From positions 14,578-24,213 of the forward strand of contig DBXD01000088.1 of assembly GCA_002309425.1 (NCBI GenBank): a DNA stretch of 9,636 nucleotides. The letters are read 5' to 3'. Below the pieces are notes generated by a model. It was given only the letters and a program-made list of their open reading frames with translations, had not been told where the DNA came from and did not search any database. The stretch comes from Cyanobacteria bacterium UBA1221 (GTDB taxonomy: Bacteria > Cyanobacteriota > Vampirovibrionia > Gastranaerophilales > Gastranaerophilaceae). The position numbers were made by a program, and so were the translations under genes. Each line of letters begins with the position of its first letter. The first letter of the stretch is position 1. Shown one piece after another: positions 6,106 to 9,636 of the stretch.

Positions 6106-7659
6106 ATGGCAGGCAGTAAAATAAAAAAAACCTTCATATGTTTTATGACATTATCTGCAGTATGTACTCAGGCTGCAATGCTTGATTATATCAGTCCTGC
6201 CGAACCCAATCAGCAAGTTCTGATGAAAGACAATAATAAACCCGAGCCGGAGTATTCCCATAATCCGCATAAAGCAAGACTGACTCATAACGATGTCCAT
6301 AATCATTATGAAATAGCCATGCAGAGGTTTATGCAGGCAAATGTAAAATCCGCCTATAAAAATTTTAAAATACTAATCTCAAATATTGTTCCGAACGATT
6401 ACGCATATCTCAGAATTGCTGATGAAATGGCAGAAATAGGATTGTTTAATCTCAGCAATACGGCACTTCAAAAAGCCGCAGATAAAGATATAGCTTTTAT
6501 CCAATCTGAAGATATTAAACATTTTTATTTCCCTAAAAACACATTAACCGAAGAAGATGAAATCTATCTCGCCGAAAAATACTCTAATATAATGTACAAT
6601 GCTCAAAGTAAAGAAGCCGCTAATGAACTTTTAAAAAATACGGAATTACTATCCAAATCCGATTATGCAAACTACATAGCGGCACTTGGATTTTTTAAAG
6701 CCGGTGATACTAAAAATGCAAAAAAATATATTGAAAATGCTTTAGAAAAAAATCCGAACAATATAAATTACCAAAAATTAAAAATCGAAATTTCTATTCA
6801 GGATAATGATTTTAATGAAGCTTTAAATATTCTCAAAAACATTAAGTCAAAAAAATTCCATACAACCGCCTATATAAACAAGGTTAATACATTAGAATAT
6901 TACACTCTGTATAAAACTGAAAAAAATGAGAATATGAAAAAATATTACCTCGGGTACTATTATCATTCTTTAGGCGAGGACACAAAAGCATTAAGAACAC
7001 TCCAAAGTGCAATGACCGCACAAAAGAAGCAAAACAGACTTATTTACGCATTAATGGCAGAAATTTATTATGACCAGAAGGAATATGAAAAAGCTCAAAA
7101 TTATGCCGAACAATCTCTGCAGCTTGGCGGAAAAAACCGTATGGCACTAATGGTTCTCGGCAAACTTAAATACAAAGATAAAAATTATGCCGATGCACTT
7201 AAATACTTTAAATCTGCTTCTTCAGGGAACAATATCCCTGCAATGACATGGACAGCAATGACCTATTCGGCAATGGGAAACGATACTCTGGCAAGTTCAA
7301 CATATTATAAAATATTAAAAGAACATTCAGATTGTTATCTGGCATACTATAATATTGCAACACGGGACAAATCCCGCGAATATGAATATTACAAAAAATC
7401 CGTATCGATTGATTTAAAATTTATTGACGGATGGGTTGGTTTGGCAAAATATTCAATAGAAAAAAATGAATTAAGGTCAGCAGGAAAATACTTGGAAATT
7501 GTAAAATATATTGACGAAAATGATTTTAGATATTATTATTATCAAGGGTTGATATATAAAGCAAGAGGTCTGTATCAAGATGCCAATTATTATTTTAAAA
7601 AGAGTCTTGTTTTAAATCCGGATAACACACCTGCCAAAAAGGAATTGGGAATTTTATGA
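6106..7659 (+). CDS. Exported TPR-repeat protein
   Basis: A 517-residue protein with a Sec signal peptide (Lys-rich start, hydrophobic 9-20, likely cleavage after TQA near residue 23). Cys20 does not sit in a proper lipobox, since Val precedes it, so a lipoprotein is less likely. From about residue 60 it is all helical, with clear tetratricopeptide units between about 187 and 507. Good examples are ALMAEIYYDQKEYEKAQNYA (314-333), LGKLKYKDKNYADALKYFKS (351-370) and GLIYKARGLYQDANYYFKKS (481-500), each ending in a NP/NN turn or similar. TPR arrays bind protein partners, so it is probably a periplasmic or secreted scaffold; its partner is unknown. Tyr, Lys and Asn are abundant. AGGA at 6094-6097, 8 nt ahead, overlaps the end of the HD-GYP gene, and the 3' end overlaps the response regulator start by 4 bp, so all three are almost certainly co-transcribed. 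Confidence 0.85.
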   Translation: MAGSKIKKTFICFMTLSAVCTQAAMLDYISPAEPNQQVLMKDNNKPEPEYSHNPHKARLTHNDVHNHYEIAMQRFMQANVKSAYKNFKILISNIVPNDYAYLRIADEMAEIGLFNLSNTALQKAADKDIAFIQSEDIKHFYFPKNTLTEEDEIYLAEKYSNIMYNAQSKEAANELLKNTELLSKSDYANYIAALGFFKAGDTKNAKKYIENALEKNPNNINYQKLKIEISIQDNDFNEALNILKNIKSKKFHTTAYINKVNTLEYYTLYKTEKNENMKKYYLGYYYHSLGEDTKALRTLQSAMTAQKKQNRLIYALMAEIYYDQKEYEKAQNYAEQSLQLGGKNRMALMVLGKLKYKDKNYADALKYFKSASSGNNIPAMTWTAMTYSAMGNDTLASSTYYKILKEHSDCYLAYYNIATRDKSREYEYYKKSVSIDLKFIDGWVGLAKYSIEKNELRSAGKYLEIVKYIDENDFRYYYYQGLIYKARGLYQDANYYFKKSLVLNPDNTPAKKELGIL

Positions 7660-8303
7660 AAAATAATATACTTATAGTAGAAGACCATGAATTGACAAGA
7701 TTCGGACTCAAAACCGCTTTTGAGGGTGCTGATTCGGTAGGAACTCTTTATGAAGCTGATTCTGCGGAATCCGCTATTGAAATATTTAATAATAATAACA
7801 TTAACATTGTAATTATGGACCTGGGTTTGCCCGGAATGAACGGGATTGAAGCAACAAAAATTATTCGTAATTCAAACAAAGATGTTAAAATTATTATTCT
7901 TACTTCCCACAATGATGAAAAGGAAGTTTTAAACAGTCTTAAAGCAGGTGCTAATGCGTATTGCTCAAAAGAAATTAACCCGCAAAGACTGCTGGAAGTA
8001 GTTCAGTCTGTTGCAGACGGTGCAGCATGGTTTGACCCGAGTATTGCCCATATCGTATTGAAAGCAACAACAAATTCACCCATACTGGATACTGAAAATA
8101 ACAGTAAAAATTATGACCTTACGACAAGAGAATCTCAGATTTTAAAACTGATGACAGAAGGTTACAGCAATATGGAGATTGCTCAAATTCTTGTTATCTC
8201 AATTAATACAACAAAAGCTCACGTTGCAAACATATTACAGAAATTGGAAGTTGATGACCGCTTACAGGCTGCCTTGAAAGCCCTGAAATATAAAATAGTA
8301 TAA
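7656..8303 (+). CDS. NarL/FixJ-type response regulator (REC + LuxR HTH)
   Basis: A 215-residue two-domain transcription factor. The receiver domain (1-122) has the acidic pair Glu9-Asp10, phospho-acceptor Asp55 in IVIMDLGLPGMNG, Thr83 and Lys105, so it should be phosphorylatable. A linker leads to a LuxR-type helix-turn-helix at about 153-212 with LTTRESQILKLMTEGYSNMEIA and the recognition helix NTTKAHVANILQKL. On phosphorylation, proteins of this family usually dimerise and bind promoter DNA. No histidine kinase gene is in the window, so it is an orphan here. The start codon ATG overlaps the TGA of the TPR gene (ATGA), implying translational coupling; GGGA at 7647-7650 is a weak ribosome site inside the TPR gene. 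Its targets are unknown, but the divergent promoters at 4316-4363 are natural candidates. Confidence 0.93.
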   Translation: MKNNILIVEDHELTRFGLKTAFEGADSVGTLYEADSAESAIEIFNNNNINIVIMDLGLPGMNGIEATKIIRNSNKDVKIIILTSHNDEKEVLNSLKAGANAYCSKEINPQRLLEVVQSVADGAAWFDPSIAHIVLKATTNSPILDTENNSKNYDLTTRESQILKLMTEGYSNMEIAQILVISINTTKAHVANILQKLEVDDRLQAALKALKYKIV

Positions 8304-8319
8304 CCCCTGAAATTACAAC

Positions 8320-8325
8320 AAGGAG
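8320..8325 (+). promoter_or_regulatory. Strong ribosome binding site of the pentapeptide gene
   Basis: AAGGAG, 8 nt before the ATG at 8334, in the 30-bp gap after the response regulator stop. No promoter or terminator is evident in that gap, so the pentapeptide gene is probably read from the same transcript with stronger translation than its neighbours. Confidence 0.75.
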
Positions 8326-8333
8326 ATAATTAC

Positions 8334-8870
8334 ATGATAGATTACACAAAAGAAGAATTAGCAGAATTACTGAATAAACATCCTGAAAAATTCAATCAGT
8401 GGAAATTAGAACAGGATGAAGTTGATTTGAGCGAAATGGATTTTTCTTCAATGAATTTTAATGAAATTGATTTTTCCGGAGTAAATCTGAATTCAAGTTC
8501 TTTTGCAGATTGCAATATTTCTCTTGTTAATTTTAATAATGCAGACCTTACATCAGTAGATTTTACAAGGGCAAAGATTGTTGAGTGTGATTTTACCGAA
8601 AGTTTACTAAACGGGGCAGATTGCAGTTATGCTGAGATGACCTACTGCAATTTTAGTGATGCAGACCTTGCGGGGTGTGTATTTGCGGAAACAAACCTGA
8701 GCAATTCGGATTTTACGAGTTCTTATAATCTGCATGCCTGCCGTTTTGATGATGAAACGGTCTGGCCGGATCCTGAACTTATGCCGGATGATTTTGATGC
8801 CGTATATAAAGATGACCTGTCCGCAATGAAAGATGAGGACGAATACAGCTCCGAATCTATGGACTATTAA
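8334..8870 (+). CDS. Pentapeptide-repeat protein
   Basis: A 178-residue acidic protein. After a short helical N-terminus (1-29), residues about 30-130 consist of roughly twenty tandem pentapeptides centred on Leu, Phe or Ile with the A(D/N)LXX pattern, for example VDLSE, MDFSS, ADLTS, VDFTR, CDFTE, ADLAG and TNLSN. Such sequences fold as a right-handed quadrilateral beta-helix. Many central residues are Phe. The C-terminal tail (about 140-178) contains TVWPDPELMPDDFD, a common ending of pentapeptide proteins in cyanobacteria-like genomes, and is rich in Asp and Glu. No signal peptide or transmembrane segment. The function is not assignable: some acidic relatives (Qnr, MfpA) mimic DNA and bind gyrase, but most have no known role. 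Last gene of the plus-strand unit, 30 bp behind the response regulator. Confidence 0.88.
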   Translation: MIDYTKEELAELLNKHPEKFNQWKLEQDEVDLSEMDFSSMNFNEIDFSGVNLNSSSFADCNISLVNFNNADLTSVDFTRAKIVECDFTESLLNGADCSYAEMTYCNFSDADLAGCVFAETNLSNSDFTSSYNLHACRFDDETVWPDPELMPDDFDAVYKDDLSAMKDEDEYSSESMDY

Positions 8871-8883
8871 TTAAATTATTTTG

Positions 8884-8946
8884 GTGCGGAAAAACACAAC
8901 CCGAAACTACTTCTCCATAGTGTAGAAGGTACGGAGGCGAGCAAGT
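8884..8946. other. Intergenic structured element with hairpin
   Basis: This short non-coding stretch between the convergent pentapeptide and Lys/Ser-rich genes is more GC-rich than the surrounding spacers. Bases 8901-8934 can fold: CCG pairs with CGG at the base, TACTTCT (8908-8914) pairs with AGAAGGTA (8924-8931) with one bulged G, and CA pairs with TG around a three-base loop. On the minus strand a run of five T residues follows about 15 bases after the stem, too far for a classical terminator. It could be a terminator-like element, a small RNA part or a copy of a dispersed intergenic repeat. No second copy is seen in this window. Confidence 0.35.
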
Positions 8947-9171
8947 TTAATTCGTTTTACTGCTAACTTTTCCTTTTTTGGAAGAGGTTTGTTTGTCACT
9001 TTCTGCTGAAGTAAATGTATCTGTTTTAGGGGTCTTATCAACATTTTTTGGTTTTGATTTTTCACTTTTTGAAGCATCACTTCCTTTTTTAACACGTGAA
9101 GCATCCCCGTTTTTGGTTTTCTTTGCCTGAAAACACGGCTCTAAACGTGCAAAAAATATTTTACTTATCAT
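8947..9171 (-). CDS. Small Lys/Ser-rich hypothetical protein
   Basis: A 74-residue basic protein that I do not recognise. The first 15 residues (MISKIFFARLEPCFQ) are mildly hydrophobic; the remainder is low-complexity and probably disordered, dominated by Lys, Ser, Thr and Asp. A short imperfect repeat is visible (NGDASRVKK then GSDASKSEK). There is no convincing signal peptide, membrane helix or known motif. Support for a real gene comes from the purine-rich GAGGGGG 6 nt upstream of the ATG and the position 25 bp behind the flavodiiron gene on the same strand, implying co-transcription. Against it are the composition and the short length. An overlapping frame on the same strand (8907-9104) has no comparable start. 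Confidence 0.5.
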   Translation of the reverse strand: MISKIFFARLEPCFQAKKTKNGDASRVKKGSDASKSEKSKPKNVDKTPKTDTFTSAESDKQTSSKKGKVSSKTN

Positions 9172-9177
9172 TAACTA

Positions 9178-9184
9178 CCCCCTC
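9178..9184 (-). promoter_or_regulatory. Ribosome binding site of the small Lys/Ser-rich gene
   Basis: GAGGGGG on the minus strand, 6 nt before the ATG at 9171, in the 25-bp gap after the flavodiiron stop. Its quality is the main reason to treat the small frame as translated. Confidence 0.5.
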
Positions 9185-9196
9185 TATCTTAATTCC

Positions 9197-9636
9197 CTAA
9201 AACAAATTCAACAATTTATGTTTTTCATAAATCTCATTAACTATATTATCCAGTTTTTCATAGTCTTCCTTATTGGGTTTACCCTTAACTAACAAGGGCT
9301 CAATTATCTCTAACTTCAAACCTGCCAACTGCTCCTGCAATTTTCCAACCAGATTTCCGCCCCAGCCGTAAGAACCGACAAAGGTTACAAATTTAGTTTT
9401 GGGTCTTAGAACTCCCGTAAGATATGCAATATTAAATGCTGCAGGATGAGGCCCTGCAAGAACCATTGAGCTTCCGATAACGAGCGTCGTTGCATCAACA
9501 AGGCTCATTGCAAAATCACCCAAATCTCCTCTTATAATGTCAAATTTTTTTGTTTCTATATTTTTTTGAGATAACTTTTCAACAAGATAATCAATCATCT
9601 CTTCCGTACTTCCGTACATTGAAACATAAGGAAGCA
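9197..9636 (-). CDS. Flavodiiron protein, C-terminal flavodoxin domain (partial)
   Basis: The gene runs off the right edge of the window: the frame is open past the internal ATG at 9619 and reads LPYVSMYGSTEEM across it. About 146 residues of a flavodoxin domain are visible. The FMN phosphate loop is SMYGSTE, and the flavin-ring loops are GSSMVLAGPHPAA and VGSYGWGG. This wording (SMYGxTE with GSYGWGG) is characteristic of the C-terminal domain of FprA-type flavodiiron proteins, which reduce O2 to water or NO to N2O in the cytoplasm of anaerobes and cyanobacteria. The N-terminal metallo-beta-lactamase-like diiron domain would lie beyond the window. A stand-alone flavodoxin cannot be excluded, but the sequence favours the two-domain protein. 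The stop is followed at 25 bp by a small Lys/Ser-rich gene. Confidence 0.85.
   Translation of the reverse strand, partial: LPYVSMYGSTEEMIDYLVEKLSQKNIETKKFDIIRGDLGDFAMSLVDATTLVIGSSMVLAGPHPAAFNIAYLTGVLRPKTKFVTFVGSYGWGGNLVGKLQEQLAGLKLEIIEPLLVKGKPNKEDYEKLDNIVNEIYEKHKLLNLF

Noticed and set aside
6106..6180. Lipoprotein signal on the TPR protein (Cys20)
   Set aside because: The residue before Cys is Val, outside the lipobox, and a type I cleavage site (TQA) follows directly.
7363..7376. Perfect 5-bp inverted repeat CGGGA/TCCCG inside the TPR gene
   Set aside because: It is within an uninterrupted coding frame, has no following T-run, and is short enough to be chance.
8871..8946. Known structured RNA such as c-di-GMP riboswitch, SRP RNA, tmRNA or RNase P
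   Set aside because: None of the conserved core sequences of these RNAs can be recognised on either strand, and the stretch is too short for most.
8907..9104. Alternative minus-strand frame overlapping the small Lys/Ser-rich gene
   Set aside because: It is Lys/Gln-rich noise in another frame, lacks a ribosome site and ends inside the folded intergenic element.

Overview
The window is about one-third GC, uses TGA as a stop (for example at 7657-7659), and is densely packed with housekeeping, signalling and envelope genes. Three exported or surface-type proteins, an anaerobe-type flavodiiron protein, pentapeptide repeats and an HD-GYP regulator suggest an anaerobic or microaerobic bacterium of low GC. 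The mix recalls gut Melainabacteria/Vampirovibrionia (Gastranaerophilales, non-photosynthetic relatives of cyanobacteria). This placement is an inference from style; no rRNA or other decisive marker is present, and a Firmicute or another low-GC lineage cannot be excluded.

Layout. 1-127: promoter region of the first gene. 128-1024 (+): ribosome-assembly GTPase Era. 1033-2556 (-): subtilisin-like S8 peptidase with an N-terminal EF-hand, converging on era with 8 bp between stops. 2684-2713: rho-independent terminator serving the next minus-strand unit. 2739-4281 (-): a two-gene unit, a GT2 glycosyltransferase followed by an exported M48-like protein whose zinc motif is destroyed. 4282-4370: divergent intergenic region with two overlapping promoters whose -10 boxes share bases. 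4371-8870 (+): a compact unit of a GAF/HD-GYP phosphodiesterase, an exported TPR protein, a NarL/LuxR-type response regulator (4-bp overlap with the TPR gene) and a pentapeptide-repeat protein. 8871-8946: short non-coding stretch with a predicted hairpin. 8947-9636 (-): a small Lys/Ser-rich protein gene behind the flavodoxin-domain end of a flavodiiron protein that runs off the window.

How the genes fit together. The plus-strand block looks like a signalling module: a cyclic-nucleotide-type GAF sensor linked to a c-di-GMP phosphodiesterase domain, an envelope TPR scaffold, and a response regulator with no kinase beside it. The GT2/M48-like pair looks like envelope biogenesis and is divergently transcribed from the signalling block. 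I see no mobile element, CRISPR array, tRNA or rRNA. The most unusual items are the pseudo-M48 protein, the EF-hand S8 peptidase without a signal peptide, the GAF/HD-GYP architecture with a GYY in place of GYP, and the overlapping divergent promoters. I do not see a clear new defence or mobile system.
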